Assembly (NCBI RefSeq): GCF_025356155.1
Contig: NZ_JANXUQ010000047.1
Coordinates: 1 to 35,692, forward strand
Length of the DNA: 35,692 bases
Reading direction: 5' to 3'
DNA from: Rhodoferax sp.
GTDB lineage: Bacteria; Pseudomonadota; Gammaproteobacteria; Burkholderiales; Burkholderiaceae_C
The position numbers were made by a program, and so were the translations under genes. The notes beneath the pieces were generated by a model. It was not told the DNA's origin, ran no database searches, and saw nothing but the letters and a program-made list of their open reading frames with translations. Positions 1 through 8,742 of the stretch are shown here, one piece after another (position 1 is the stretch's first letter; each line of letters opens with the position of its first letter).

Positions 1-999
1 GGGTTGCAAGATCTCATAGGGGCTCATCGTGGCGTCGCCGACGAAAATCAGCTTGTAGTCTTTGTTGTACTTGCGGATGATGTCCCAGGTCTCAAATTTT
101 TCGGCAAAGCGGCGGCGGTTGTTCTTCCACATGAAGTCGTATACGCAGTTGTGGAAGTAATAGAACTCCAGGTGCTTGAACTCGGTCTTGGTGGCGCTGA
201 ACAGTTCTTCCACGCGGGCGATGTGCTCGTCCATGGTGCCGCCCACGTCCATCAGCAGCAGCACCTTGACATTGTTGTGGCGCTCGGGCCGCATCTTGAT
301 GTCGAGGTAGCCTGCGTTGGCCGCCGTCCGGCTGATGGTTTCGTCCAGGTCCAGCTCGTCCTCATGGCCTTCGCGGGCAAACTTGCGCAGGCGGCGCAGC
401 GCCACCTTGATGTTGCGCGTGCCCAGCTCCTGGGTGTCGTCGTAGTCTTTGTAGCTGCGCTGGTCCCAGACCTTGACCGCGCTCTTGTTGCGGCCTTTGT
501 CCTGGCCGATGCGGATGCCTTGGGGGTTCTGGCCATAAGCGCCGAAGGGAGATGTACCACCCGTGCCAATCCACTTGCTGCCGCCTTCGTGGCGTTCTTT
601 CTGCTCTTCGAAGCGCTTTTTCAGTGTCTCCATTAACTCGTCCCAGCCCAGCTTCTGGATCTTGGCCAGTTCTTCGGGGCTGAGGTTGAGCTCCAGATTT
701 TTGCGCAGCCATTCCAGCGGCACTTCTTTGGTGAAGTCGGCCACCATCTCAATGCCCTTGAAATAGGCGCCAAAGGCACGGTCGAACTTGTCGTAGTGCT
801 TTTCGTCCTTCACCAGCGTGGTGCGGCTCAGGTAGTAAAAGTCGTCGATCTTGTAGCCGCTGGGCTCGCTGTCATCATCGGGCTCGGCCGTGTTGGGGCC
901 GACCACGCCTTTTTGCAGCGCTTCGATCAGCGTCAGGTATTCCTTGACCGATACCGGCAGTTTGGCCGAACGCAGGGTGTAGAAAAAATCAAGCAGCAT
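1..999 (-). CDS. CoxE-like VWA domain protein (3' end outside window)
   Basis: The frame is open from ATG at 999 to the window edge (333 codons), so the C-terminus is missing. The N-terminal two thirds is charged and probably cytosolic. From about residue 244 a von Willebrand factor A fold begins (NNVKVLLLMDVGGTMDEH). The metal-site motif reads D251-V-G-G-T255 instead of the classical DxSxS, a variant I associate with CoxE-type proteins. A purine-rich AGAGGAG lies just before the start. The gene is last in a minus-strand operon after a MoxR ATPase and a small membrane protein. MoxR/VWA pairs are known as chaperone-like systems that remodel or metallate target proteins. The target here is unknown. 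The neighbouring cytochrome suggests, but does not prove, a respiratory partner. Confidence 0.88.
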   Translation of the reverse strand, partial: MLLDFFYTLRSAKLPVSVKEYLTLIEALQKGVVGPNTAEPDDDSEPSGYKIDDFYYLSRTTLVKDEKHYDKFDRAFGAYFKGIEMVADFTKEVPLEWLRKNLELNLSPEELAKIQKLGWDELMETLKKRFEEQKERHEGGSKWIGTGGTSPFGAYGQNPQGIRIGQDKGRNKSAVKVWDQRSYKDYDDTQELGTRNIKVALRRLRKFAREGHEDELDLDETISRTAANAGYLDIKMRPERHNNVKVLLLMDVGGTMDEHIARVEELFSATKTEFKHLEFYYFHNCVYDFMWKNNRRRFAEKFETWDIIRKYNKDYKLIFVGDATMSPYEILQP

Positions 1000-1011
1000 G
1001 GTACGGCTCCT

Positions 1012-1239
1012 CTATTGGTCCTTGTTCGAATCCGTGCCACGGGCACGCCAGCGGCGCGCCAACTGCAGGCCCAGGCCGCCGCCGATGCCGCACAGCAGGA
1101 TGCCACCCATGCTGGCGTTGCCATAGCCCTTGGCAAAGATATCCCAGCCCAGCATTTGCCCGGCCCAAAAGCCCAACAGTGCGCCGCCGATAAAGCCAAC
1201 GGCGTCTGACAGGCCTTCCAGCCAGAGGTTGTTTTTCAT
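1012..1239 (-). CDS. small glycine-rich membrane protein between moxR and the VWA gene
   Basis: This 75-aa frame fills the gap between the MoxR gene (13 nt upstream) and the VWA gene (12 nt downstream) on the same strand, so it is almost certainly part of that operon. Two hydrophobic segments rich in Gly and Ala (residues about 13-32 and 43-59; GFIGGALLGFWAG and GGILLCGIGGGLGLQL) end in an Arg-rich tail (ARRWRARG). The pattern suggests a two-pass inner-membrane protein with glycine-zipper-like helix packing. No family is recognised. It could anchor the MoxR/VWA pair to the membrane, but that is inference from position only. Confidence 0.72.
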   Translation of the reverse strand: MKNNLWLEGLSDAVGFIGGALLGFWAGQMLGWDIFAKGYGNASMGGILLCGIGGGLGLQLARRWRARGTDSNKDQ

Positions 1240-1252
1240 GGGCGGGTATCGA

Positions 1253-2107
1253 TCAGCGGTTGTTGCGTTGCATGAACATCAGCTTTTCAAACAAGGTGGT
1301 GTCTTGTTCGTTCTTCAGCAGCGCGCCGACCAGCGGGGGCACGGCCATCTTGTCATCCTTGGACTGCAGCGCGGAGGCGGGGATGTCTTCAGCCAGCAGC
1401 AGCTTGAGCCAGTCCAGCAGTTCGCTGGTGGATGGCTTTTTCTTCAGGCCGGGAAGGTTGCGCACGTCGAAGAAGGTCTTCATCGCTGCGCTGAGCAGCT
1501 CTTTCTTGATACCAGGAAAGTGCACGTCCACGATGCTCTGCATGGTGGCTGCGTCGGGGAACTTGATGTAGTGGAAGAAGCAGCGTCTTAGAAAAGCGTC
1601 GGGCAGTTCTTTCTCGTTGTTGGAGGTGATGAACACCAACGGGCGGTGCTTGGCGCGGATCAGCTCGCGGGTTTCGTAGCAATAAAACTCCATGCGGTCG
1701 ATTTCGCGCAGCAGATCGTTGGGGAATTCGATATCTGCCTTGTCGATCTCGTCGATCAGCAGTGCGACCTGCTTGTCGGCCGTGAATGCCTGCCACAACA
1801 CGCCTTTGACGATGTAGTTGTGGATGTTCTTGACGCGCTCGCCGCCGTCGATGTCCGACAACTGCGAGTCGCGCAGACGACTCACGGCGTCGTATTCATA
1901 CAAGCCCTGCTGGGCCTTGGTGGTGGATTTGATGTGCCACTGCAGCAGGGGCATGTCTAGCGCCTGGGCCACTTCCTCGGCCAACATGGTTTTGCCGGTG
2001 CCGGGTTCACCCTTGACTAAGAGCGGGCGCTGCAGCGTGATGGCGGCGTTGACCGACAGCATCAGGTCCTGGGTGGCGACGTAATTCTTGGTTCCGTGGA
2101 ATTTCAT
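1253..2107 (-). CDS. MoxR-family AAA+ ATPase
   Basis: The protein has 284 aa. Walker A is GEPGTGKT (33-40), Walker B is LLIDE (116-120), and a sensor-1-like ITSNN (about 159-163) is followed by an Arg-rich LRRC segment. The C-terminal helical lid is of the size usual for MoxR proteins. MoxR ATPases form ring-shaped assemblies that work with VWA-domain partners to activate or metallate client enzymes in the cytosol. The partner gene lies two genes downstream in the same operon. The start ATG (2105-2107) faces the divergent cytochrome gene across 126 bp, which must hold the promoters for both directions. Confidence 0.92.
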   Translation of the reverse strand: MKFHGTKNYVATQDLMLSVNAAITLQRPLLVKGEPGTGKTMLAEEVAQALDMPLLQWHIKSTTKAQQGLYEYDAVSRLRDSQLSDIDGGERVKNIHNYIVKGVLWQAFTADKQVALLIDEIDKADIEFPNDLLREIDRMEFYCYETRELIRAKHRPLVFITSNNEKELPDAFLRRCFFHYIKFPDAATMQSIVDVHFPGIKKELLSAAMKTFFDVRNLPGLKKKPSTSELLDWLKLLLAEDIPASALQSKDDKMAVPPLVGALLKNEQDTTLFEKLMFMQRNNR

Positions 2108-2233
2108 GGTTTGATGCGCACTGGGCGAGGTGAAAAGGCAGGCATACAGCGCGGCGGCTGGGCGGGGCGTGAGGCGGTGGTCTATATAATCAAGCTAGAT
2201 TTACATCTCACATTGTCTGATTGTCCCTGCAAA

Positions 2234-2899
2234 ATGAACAAACTGTTGCTGCCCCTTCTAGCTGCCATTGTCGCGTCGGCGACCACTTTCTCTGCCTTTG
2301 CAGAGGAGATCAAGGGAGATGCCACGCGAGGTGCGACAAAAAATGCGATGTGCATTGGCTGCCACGGCATCGTCGGCTACCAGGCCAGCTTCCCCGAAAT
2401 CCACAAGGTGCCCAAGATCTCCGGCCAGGGCGCCAAATACATCGTCTCGGCCCTGACCGCCTACAAAAAGGGTGAACGCAAGCACCCCACCATGCGCGGT
2501 ATTGCCGATTCGCTCACTGAGCAGGACATGGCGGACCTGGCTGCTTACTATGAAGCCAGCGGTGCAGTGGCAGGTGCCACCCCCCCAGGCAAGGCAGCCG
2601 ACGGCTCTGCCAAGGCAGTTGAACTGGTTGCCAAGGGCGCCTGCGTTACTTGCCACGGTGACAGCTTCAGCAAGCCACTGGACCCGACCTACCCCAAGAT
2701 CGCTGGCCAGCACAGCGACTACCTTTATGTAACCCTGAAGGCTTATAAGACCGAGCACAACCCCCAGGTCGGCCGCGGCAACGCCATCATGGGTGGTCAA
2801 GTCAAGCAGTTCTCCAATGCAGAACTGAAAGAACTGGCCAACTACATTGGCAGCCTGCCCGGCGAGCTGAAGACCGTGCCGCAACACAAGTTCAAATAA
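2234..2899 (+). CDS. di-heme cytochrome c4-like periplasmic protein
   Basis: The product has 221 aa. A signal peptide (residues 1-23, MNKLLLPLLAAIVAS...AFA) is followed by two homologous c-type domains with heme sites CIGCH (40-44) and CVTCH (137-141). The likely distal ligands are Met87 (PTMRG) and Met186 (AIMGG). Two heme domains in about 200 mature residues is the cytochrome c4 layout: a periplasmic electron shuttle to terminal oxidases. The frame is open upstream to 2096, but the signal peptide fixes the start at 2234. A -10-like TATAAT lies at 2185-2190 without a convincing -35. A strong terminator follows directly. The gene is divergent from the MoxR operon and precedes a type II NADH dehydrogenase. 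Confidence 0.92.
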   Translation: MNKLLLPLLAAIVASATTFSAFAEEIKGDATRGATKNAMCIGCHGIVGYQASFPEIHKVPKISGQGAKYIVSALTAYKKGERKHPTMRGIADSLTEQDMADLAAYYEASGAVAGATPPGKAADGSAKAVELVAKGACVTCHGDSFSKPLDPTYPKIAGQHSDYLYVTLKAYKTEHNPQVGRGNAIMGGQVKQFSNAELKELANYIGSLPGELKTVPQHKFK

Positions 2900-2915
2900 G
2901 GACTGACAGAGCAAC

Positions 2916-2944
2916 AAAAGCCGCTGACAGAGCGGCTTTTTTTT
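2916..2944 (+). terminator. rho-independent terminator after the cytochrome c4-like gene
   Basis: A perfect 10-bp stem, AAAAGCCGCT (2916-2925) with AGCGGCTTTT (2931-2940), encloses the 5-nt loop GACAG. It runs into an unbroken T tract through 2944. It sits 17 nt after the cytochrome stop and 17 nt before the ndh start, so it separates the two transcripts or attenuates read-through into ndh. Confidence 0.9.
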
Positions 2945-2961
2945 GGCAGAAAATTCTCGCT

Positions 2962-4266
2962 ATGCAAAATATTGTGATCGTAGGCGGCGGCGCTGGCGGG
3001 CTAGAGCTCGCCGTGCGCCTGGGTAAAAAGCTGGGCAAACCGCAAAAGGCGCGCATCACGCTGATCGACGCGGCCAGCACCCACGTGTGGAAGCCGCTCT
3101 TACACCAGGTGGCAGCCGGCACGCTGGACAGCCATGCCGACGAGCTGGAGTACTTTGCGCTGGCCCGCAAGCACCATTTTGAATTCCGCCTGGGCCGTAT
3201 GGACGGGCTGTTGCGTGCCCAGAAGCAGGTAACGCTGGCGGCATCCATTGACGAAGACGGTGTTGAGGTGCTGCCGCGCCAGACCATCGCCTACGACCAA
3301 TTGGTGATCGCCCTGGGCAGCCAGACCAATGACTTCGGCACGCCCGGCGCGCGCGAACACTGCGTAATGCTGGACACACCGGTGGCGGCCGAACGTTTCC
3401 ATCGCCGCCTCATCAACTCGTGCCTGCGTGCGCAGGCACAGGGCAAGGCAGCAGGCGAGGGGCGTTTCACCGTCACCATCATCGGCGGCGGGGCCACGGG
3501 CGTGGAGCTGTCGGCCGAGCTGCACATGACGACCAAGATTTTGTCGTCCTACGGCTTGCGCAATTTCGACCCCGAGAAGGATTTGAAGATTGTCATCGTC
3601 GACGCCTCGCCGCGGCTGCTGCAGGCGCTGCCAGAGCGCTTGTCGACCGCCGTGGCGCTGGAGTTGCGCAAGCTCGACATTGAAATCCACACCAATGAGA
3701 AAGTGGTGGAAATTTCCAAAGAAGGCGTCAAGATGGCCAGCGGCACTTTCATCCCCAGCAGCATCGTGGTTTGGGCGGCGGGCATCAAGGCACCAGACTT
3801 TTTGAAGGACATTGACGGCCTGGAGACCAACCGCGGCAACCAGCTCGTGGTGCAGCGCACGTTGCAGACCACGCGCGACCCCGCCATCTTCGCGATGGGT
3901 GATTGCGCCGCCTGTTCGCAAGGCGAGGGCAAGCCGCTGGTGCCGCCCCGTGCGCAGTCGGCGCACCAGCAGGCATCGATGATGGCCAAGTCTCTGGTTC
4001 GGTTGCTGCAAGGAAAATCCTTGCCGGAATTCACGTACAAGGACTACGGCTCACTGGTCTCGCTGGGCGACTACAGCACCATTGGCAGTCTGATGGGCGC
4101 GATTGCCAGTGGATCGGTGTTCATCGAGGGCTACATCGCCAAGTGGATGTACTGGTGGCTGCACAAGCACCACCAGATCGCAGTGAATGGCGCATTTCAC
4201 ACCTGGCTGACGACGTGGGCTGAGACGATCAATTGGGCGAAGAATCCCAGGATCAAGCTCCACTAG
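2962..4266 (+). CDS. ndh: type II NADH dehydrogenase (NADH:quinone oxidoreductase)
   Basis: The 434-aa flavoprotein carries two nucleotide-binding folds: IVGGGAGG near the N-terminus (FAD, glycines 8-13) and TIIGGGATGVE (175-180, NADH). A late FAD-contact motif FAMGDCA (about 310-316) precedes PPRAQSAHQQA. The last 60 residues are amphipathic and Trp-rich (YIAKWMYWWLHKHH), as expected for monotopic attachment to the inner membrane. The length equals that of typical bacterial Ndh. It oxidises NADH and reduces quinone without pumping protons. It lies after the cytochrome c terminator and its stop overlaps the convergent DUF1841-like gene by 4 nt. Confidence 0.92.
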   Translation: MQNIVIVGGGAGGLELAVRLGKKLGKPQKARITLIDAASTHVWKPLLHQVAAGTLDSHADELEYFALARKHHFEFRLGRMDGLLRAQKQVTLAASIDEDGVEVLPRQTIAYDQLVIALGSQTNDFGTPGAREHCVMLDTPVAAERFHRRLINSCLRAQAQGKAAGEGRFTVTIIGGGATGVELSAELHMTTKILSSYGLRNFDPEKDLKIVIVDASPRLLQALPERLSTAVALELRKLDIEIHTNEKVVEISKEGVKMASGTFIPSSIVVWAAGIKAPDFLKDIDGLETNRGNQLVVQRTLQTTRDPAIFAMGDCAACSQGEGKPLVPPRAQSAHQQASMMAKSLVRLLQGKSLPEFTYKDYGSLVSLGDYSTIGSLMGAIASGSVFIEGYIAKWMYWWLHKHHQIAVNGAFHTWLTTWAETINWAKNPRIKLH

Positions 4267-4697
4267 TCCTTCGTTGCCTGGCGCTGTACGCAGGCGATGT
4301 AGGCGTCGCCTTCGGGTGGACGCCCGGCCTGCTGGCTTTCCCACAGCATCTTGCCCAGGCAGTCCATGGCTTCGTGGTGGGCTTGGTGCAGCGAGTTGCG
4401 TTTGTGGGTCAACAATTCCACGGCCTGGCGTATGCCGCGCGGCTGGTCGATGCTGCACTGCTCGCTGATCGACAGGTGCATGGACAGGTGCAAAAACGGG
4501 TTGGTGCGGCCCTCTTGGACTTCACACATGCTGGCCAGTGCCGCGTCTACATCAGCAAAGTCTTGCGCGTACTCCGGGTGCTCGGTCATCCACTGACTTG
4601 CTATTGTTTCGATAGCTTCCAATGCAGTACCGGCGAGGGCTTTGGCATAGATGGAGCAAAAGAAGCGGCGCACATCGGCTTGGGACGGACTGAACAT
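4263..4697 (-). CDS. DUF1841-like protein
   Basis: The 144-aa protein begins MFSPSQADVRRFFC. It contains MTEHPEYAQDFADVDAAL and a helical C-terminal half with NPFLHLSMHLSISEQ and HEAMDCLGKMLWESQ. These features match what I remember of the DUF1841 family, which is widespread in betaproteobacteria and has no known function. It has no signal peptide or membrane segment and is probably cytosolic. Its stop overlaps the end of ndh tail to tail by 4 nt, so no terminator separates them. Codons covering 4600-4616 coincide with an interspersed palindrome (GCTAT-N7-ATAGC) that contributes the residues AIETIA. Confidence 0.8.
   Translation of the reverse strand: MFSPSQADVRRFFCSIYAKALAGTALEAIETIASQWMTEHPEYAQDFADVDAALASMCEVQEGRTNPFLHLSMHLSISEQCSIDQPRGIRQAVELLTHKRNSLHQAHHEAMDCLGKMLWESQQAGRPPEGDAYIACVQRQATKD
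4600..4616. repeat. interspersed palindrome GCTAT-N7-ATAGC, copy 1
   Basis: GCTAT TGTTTCG ATAGC lies inside the DUF1841-like gene. The 5-bp arms are exact inverted repeats with a 7-nt centre, identical in geometry to copies at 8115, 11595, 21019 (variant first base) and 26316. On the coding strand it reads GCT ATC GAA ACA ATA GC, giving Ala-Ile-Glu-Thr-Ile-Ala. It uses the ATA Ile codon, which should be rare in GC-rich genes like these. Confidence 0.65.
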
Positions 4698-4732
4698 GGC
4701 ACAAGGTTACCATGGCAGCCAAATCCTGCGCC

Positions 4733-5647
4733 TCAGGGCGTAAACAGCAAGCCGTAGTCCTGGGCAAAGGCGTTGCAGGCAGCCAGCATGCGCTGGCGCT
4801 GGCGCTCCACATCGGACGGCCGGCTGCAGCCAAAGTTTGCATCGTTGCGTGCATACCGCGCCAACGCCTCGGACACGCGGTGCGCGTCCACGGGTGTGGC
4901 GCTGGCGATGGCTCGCAACGACGGGCGACGCGTGTGGGCCTTGTAGTGCACCCAGCGCGCCAGACGGTTGGCCAGGGCCTTGGGCCTGCCAATGCTGCGC
5001 ACCAGCGGCCGATCGGCCACCATGGGCGCAAAAGGGCGGTTGACCGTGGCCAGCCAGTCTTTCCACTTGAATTCGTTGAAGCGGTGCGCCAATATGCATG
5101 GCGCCCACGGTATGGCCATGGCATCGGCGCAAATGGCACCGTGTAAGGATTCGGCCATGATTTTGGAGCAGCCACGGGACTGCACGATAACCTCGTTAGG
5201 TGACAGGCGGGGGTTGATCGCCACCATGCCAGCATTGGCCGCAACTTGTCCCCAGTCAAAACTGTCCCAGGTGCGGTAGTGGGGTATCAGGCCAATAGGG
5301 CCGCCCGGTGTACCACCGCAGCCCGCTTGCAGTTCCGGCCACAGCACGGCGGGGTCGCCCAGGGCCAGTTCGCTGGACAAGCCGAATTCATGTGCTGACA
5401 GCGGGCCGCGTACCCAGCGGAAATCCCAGTTCGGGTCCGGCAGGGCGGCACTGGCTTCGCCCAGGCCCGAGCCCAGCACGATTTTTTTCAGGGAACGGTC
5501 GTGGCGCCCATCCAGCAAGGTGCCGATGCCATAGACCAGAATGCCCTCTTTGCGCTGGGTCAGGTCGGGGAATAGCCGATCCCACACCATGGTATTGAGG
5601 GCATCGCCGAAGTTGCCTCCGTCAATGGGACAGTATTTAATTTGCAT
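4733..5647 (-). CDS. polysaccharide pyruvyl transferase family protein
   Basis: The 304-aa product starts MQIKYCPIDGGNFGDALN. An upstream in-frame ATG at 5671 would add eight residues, but the conserved G-NFGD motif close to the N-terminus favours 5647. The mid-protein segment SKIMAESLHGAICADAMAIPW (about 161-181) is the hallmark of this family (S-x-x-x-H-G pattern). Family members transfer pyruvate ketals to sugars of exopolysaccharides or cell-wall polymers in the cytosol. No other polysaccharide gene is next to it, so it seems to be an isolated modifying enzyme. The actual substrate cannot be read from the sequence. Confidence 0.8.
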   Translation of the reverse strand: MQIKYCPIDGGNFGDALNTMVWDRLFPDLTQRKEGILVYGIGTLLDGRHDRSLKKIVLGSGLGEASAALPDPNWDFRWVRGPLSAHEFGLSSELALGDPAVLWPELQAGCGGTPGGPIGLIPHYRTWDSFDWGQVAANAGMVAINPRLSPNEVIVQSRGCSKIMAESLHGAICADAMAIPWAPCILAHRFNEFKWKDWLATVNRPFAPMVADRPLVRSIGRPKALANRLARWVHYKAHTRRPSLRAIASATPVDAHRVSEALARYARNDANFGCSRPSDVERQRQRMLAACNAFAQDYGLLFTP

Positions 5648-5827
5648 GCGAGGCAGTATCGAAGCCCACATTGCCGGGACTGTTTCTGGTCTGTCAAGGG
5701 TGGGTAAAGATGAGGGAATTGCCTTTCAATTCGGGGAACCGTCGTCCAATTGCGCGGTCAAAGCGTTAACAAGGTTCCTGCGGATTCGCAAACCTGTTCT
5801 TTTTGAGAACAATTCATAGGTGTTTGT

Positions 5828-6301
5828 ATGAAAACGATTGTTGGTTTGGCTTTGGCGACAGTGGTGACCGTGCTGACGGCCATTCCTGTGACTGCGTCAG
5901 CGCAGCGCATCGGCCTGGGCTGGCGTGGTGACATCAGGGGATTTGAGACCCACGATGCATACCGCTGGCGCTCCGGTGGTTGGCATCACGGCTGGCATGG
6001 TGGTCGCAATGGCTGGTGGTGGGTGTCTGGCGGAGGTTGGTACTCTTACCCGCAACCGATTTACCCCTATCCCGACCCGTATCGTCCGCCATTGGTAGTC
6101 GTTGAACAAGAGCCGGTGTTTGTGCAAATTCCTGCACCTGCTCCGGTGCAGCTTTTGCCCAACCCACCGCCCGTTGCGGCCCGCCCCGCGCAGCAGTTCT
6201 GGTACTACTGTGATGCGGCGAGAGGCTATTACCCCTATGTCGCCTCTTGTCCTAGTGGCTGGAAAACCGTACCAGCCACCCCACCTGGAGCACCCCAATG
6301 A
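5828..6301 (+). CDS. exported Trp/His/Gly- and Pro-rich protein
   Basis: The protein has 157 aa with a clear signal peptide (MKTIVGLALATVVTVLTAIPVTASA). The mature protein starts with a Trp/His/Gly-rich stretch (about residues 47-72) and a Tyr/Pro-rich segment. It ends with FWYYCDAARGYYPYVASCPSGW, a two-Cys C-terminal motif seen in many small secreted proteobacterial proteins. The Cys pair could form a disulfide in the periplasm. No function is recognised. The final bases overlap the next lipoprotein gene as ATGA (6298-6301), so the two are probably translated together and both are envelope proteins. Confidence 0.82.
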   Translation: MKTIVGLALATVVTVLTAIPVTASAQRIGLGWRGDIRGFETHDAYRWRSGGWHHGWHGGRNGWWWVSGGGWYSYPQPIYPYPDPYRPPLVVVEQEPVFVQIPAPAPVQLLPNPPPVAARPAQQFWYYCDAARGYYPYVASCPSGWKTVPATPPGAPQ

Positions 6302-6855
6302 AAACATTGCTGAACCCATCCATGAGCCGTTTTACCCTTGCGATTGCATCGCTGTGTCTGGTCAGCCTGGCCGGTTGCGCCGTGGCGCCGCAGGGCCCGC
6401 GTGTGGCGATCATGCCCACACCCGGCAAACCGCTGGAACTGTTTGCGCAAGAAGACCAATATTGCCGCAGCTACGCCCAGCAATCCATAGGGCCTGATAC
6501 CAGCGCCGAACGCGCTGTGGGTGCTGCCGTGATTGGGACGATATTGGGTGCCGCGGTCGGTTCCGCTATGAGCGGGCGCCACCACAACAACACCGCGGCC
6601 GGTGCGGCCACTGGACTGGTCATGGGCACGGCTATCGGCGCGGGCGGCAGCGCCGCTGAGGGCCAAAGCGCCCAGCAGCGTTACGACATCGCCTTCCAGC
6701 AGTGCATGGTGTCCAAGAATAACCAACCGTCGCAAGGCTATGCACGCCCGGCCAGCCGCGTGGTCTATGTGCAGCAGCCCGCCCCGCAAGCACCGCCAGC
6801 GCCGTATTACCCACCCCCCGCTCCGTACTACCCGCCACCGCCTCCACCGCAGTAA
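6298..6855 (+). CDS. glycine-zipper lipoprotein with Pro/Tyr-rich tail
   Basis: The product has 185 aa from the ATGA-coupled start at 6298. A second in-frame ATG at 6322 is possible. The lipobox is L24-A-G-C27, so the mature form would be lipid-anchored. A glycine zipper (AVGAAVIGTILGAAVGSAMSG, then GAATGLVMGTAIGAGG) fills residues about 77-120, like the YMGG/OmpA-type glycine-zipper families. The C-terminus is a repetitive low-complexity tail of PYYPPPA units. It is probably an outer-membrane or periplasmic lipoprotein that works with the secreted protein encoded just upstream. The exact role is unknown. Confidence 0.85.
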   Translation: MKTLLNPSMSRFTLAIASLCLVSLAGCAVAPQGPRVAIMPTPGKPLELFAQEDQYCRSYAQQSIGPDTSAERAVGAAVIGTILGAAVGSAMSGRHHNNTAAGAATGLVMGTAIGAGGSAAEGQSAQQRYDIAFQQCMVSKNNQPSQGYARPASRVVYVQQPAPQAPPAPYYPPPAPYYPPPPPPQ

Positions 6856-6877
6856 TCTGGCCCTCACGACGTATGGC

Positions 6878-8698
6878 TCAGGCCCGGCGTTGGGTTTGTT
6901 GCTGCAGTGCATCCCGCTCTTTGGCGATTTGCTCTTCCAGTTGCAGGCGTCCCTGTTTGACTACGGAGATTAGCTTGGCACGGTCTTTGTAATGCGGGTG
7001 AAGTTGCTCAAACAGTTCCAGGTTGTGCTGGCGAAAACGCTGGATGGTGCTCAGCGCAGTTTCGGCCTCCTCGCCCAATAGTTCGAGCACACTGCGCGCG
7101 CTGAGCAGGCTGGATTCGAACAGTTCACGCTGCACCAGCATCACTTCACGGTCGCGCAGCTGGTTCCAGTGCGTCACATCGCGGGCGCGGGCCACGATTT
7201 GCAGTTGCGGAAAATGCTCACGTGCCAGGTCCACTATCTCCAGTGACTGTTGCACGTCGTCTACCGCCACGACCAGAACCTTGGCGTGGGCTGCACCGGC
7301 GGTGCGCAACAAGTCCAGGCGGGTCGCATCACCGTAAAACACGCGGTAGCCAAAGCTGCGCGCTGCTTCAATCATCTCGGCGTCATGGTCCAGCACGGTG
7401 CAGGGGTGGCCTTGTGCTATCAGCACGCGTGACACGATTTGCCCATAACGACCGAAGCCGGCAATCAGGATAGGTGCGTCCTGCTGTTCCGAAATCTCAT
7501 CCATCACCGGTACGCCGCAGTGGGCATAACGTGGCAGCAGGAATTTGTCGATGGCGACCAGCAGCAGCGGGCTGACCAGCATTGACACCGCCACCGCGCC
7601 GATCAGCAGCGATGCTGTTTGCGCGGGTAACACGTCGGAGCCGGCCGCAGCCTGGAACACCACAAACGCAAATTCGCCGCCCTGGGCCAGCAGCAACGTG
7701 AACACCGGGCGCTCCTGGAACGGCAGCTTCATCAGCCGGGCAATCGTGAAGATCACCACGCCCTTGATGGCCAGGAAACCCAACACCACAGCGGCCATCT
7801 TTAAAGGCGCCTCGCGCAGTACGCCCAGGTCCACACCCATGCCCACGGCGATGAAGAATAGGCCCAGCAGCAGGCCCTTGAAAGGCTCGATATTGGTTTC
7901 CAGCTCGCGCCGGTATTCGCTCTCGGCCAGTAGTACGCCTGCCAGAAAGGCCCCCAGCGCCATGGAGAGGCCAACGATCTGCATCAGTGCGGCGATACCG
8001 ACCACCAGTAAGAGCGATGCGGCGGTAAATATCTCGGGCGTCTTGCTGCGGGCAATCCAGCGCAGCAGCGGGCGCAGGGCCAGGCGCCCGCCCACAATGA
8101 TGCCAGCGATGACTGCTATTATTTTGATAGCTTCTTGTGCCCGTTCCACGAGGGCTATGGGCGGATTTTCCTCAAGCGATCCGCCCAGAAGGGGCAGTAG
8201 GGCCAAAATCGGGATGGCCGCCACGTCCTGGAACAGTAGGATGGAGAAACCGGCCTGACCGCTGCCTGTGGGCAATAGATTGCGCTCGCCCATGACCTGT
8301 AGCGCAATTGCCGTGCTGGACAGCGCCAGACCCAGCGCGCCCACCAAAGCGATGGGCCAGGGGATGCCAACCGCCCAGGCCACGCCAAACAGCGCGGCGG
8401 CGCAACCCGCCACCTGGGCGCTGCCCTAGCCAAAAATGGGTCGGCGCATGCTCCACAGGCGTTTGGGCTCCAGTTCCAGTCCGACCAGGAAGAGCATCAG
8501 CACGACACCGAACTCGGCAAAATGCAGGATGTCCTGAACATTGGTCACAAAGCCCAGGCCCCAGGGGCCTATGGCAATGCCGGCCGCGAGGTAGCCGATG
8601 ATGGAGCCCAAGCCCAGTGCCCGGCTTAAAGGCACGACGATGACGGCGGCGCTGAGGTAGATAAAGCTGTTAACCAGCCAAGAGGGTAGATGTTCCAT
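6878..8698 (-). pseudogene. kefB: KefB-type monovalent cation:proton antiporter, interrupted by an in-frame TAG
   Basis: Read from ATG 8698, the frame runs 90 codons, hits TAG at 8426-8428 (after RRPIFG), and continues in the same frame without any shift to 6878. The two parts together make 605 residues plus the stop, the normal length for this CPA2 family. The N-terminal part is the Na+/H+ exchanger membrane domain. The C-terminal part has a TrkA-N/RCK nucleotide-binding domain (GFGRYG at composite residues 414-419) and a helical tail. The protein would export K+ in exchange for H+ at the inner membrane. One transition (for example from TGG or CAG) explains the stop. A GTG at 8411-8413 could restart translation, but the first helices would be missing. 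A sequencing error or readthrough is not excluded. Confidence 0.85.
8115..8131. repeat. interspersed palindrome GCTAT-N7-ATAGC, copy 2
   Basis: GCTAT TATTTTG ATAGC lies within the antiporter gene. On the coding strand it reads GCT ATC AAA ATA ATA GC (Ala-Ile-Lys-Ile-Ile-Ala) in the loop region between membrane helices. Codon phase is the same as in copies 1, 3 and 4. Confidence 0.68.
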
Positions 8699-8742
8699 GG
8701 CGCTAACATAGCATTACTCCAAACATGGGGAAGGAAAAAAGT

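Noticed and set aside
2185..2190. TATAAT as promoter of the cytochrome c gene.
   Set aside because: The hexamer is perfect but no acceptable -35 lies 16-18 bp upstream, so it was mentioned only in the gene entry.
2096..2233. N-terminal extension of the cytochrome c frame from an ATG at 2096.
   Set aside because: It overlaps the divergent MoxR start and places 46 residues before a clean signal peptide that starts at 2234.
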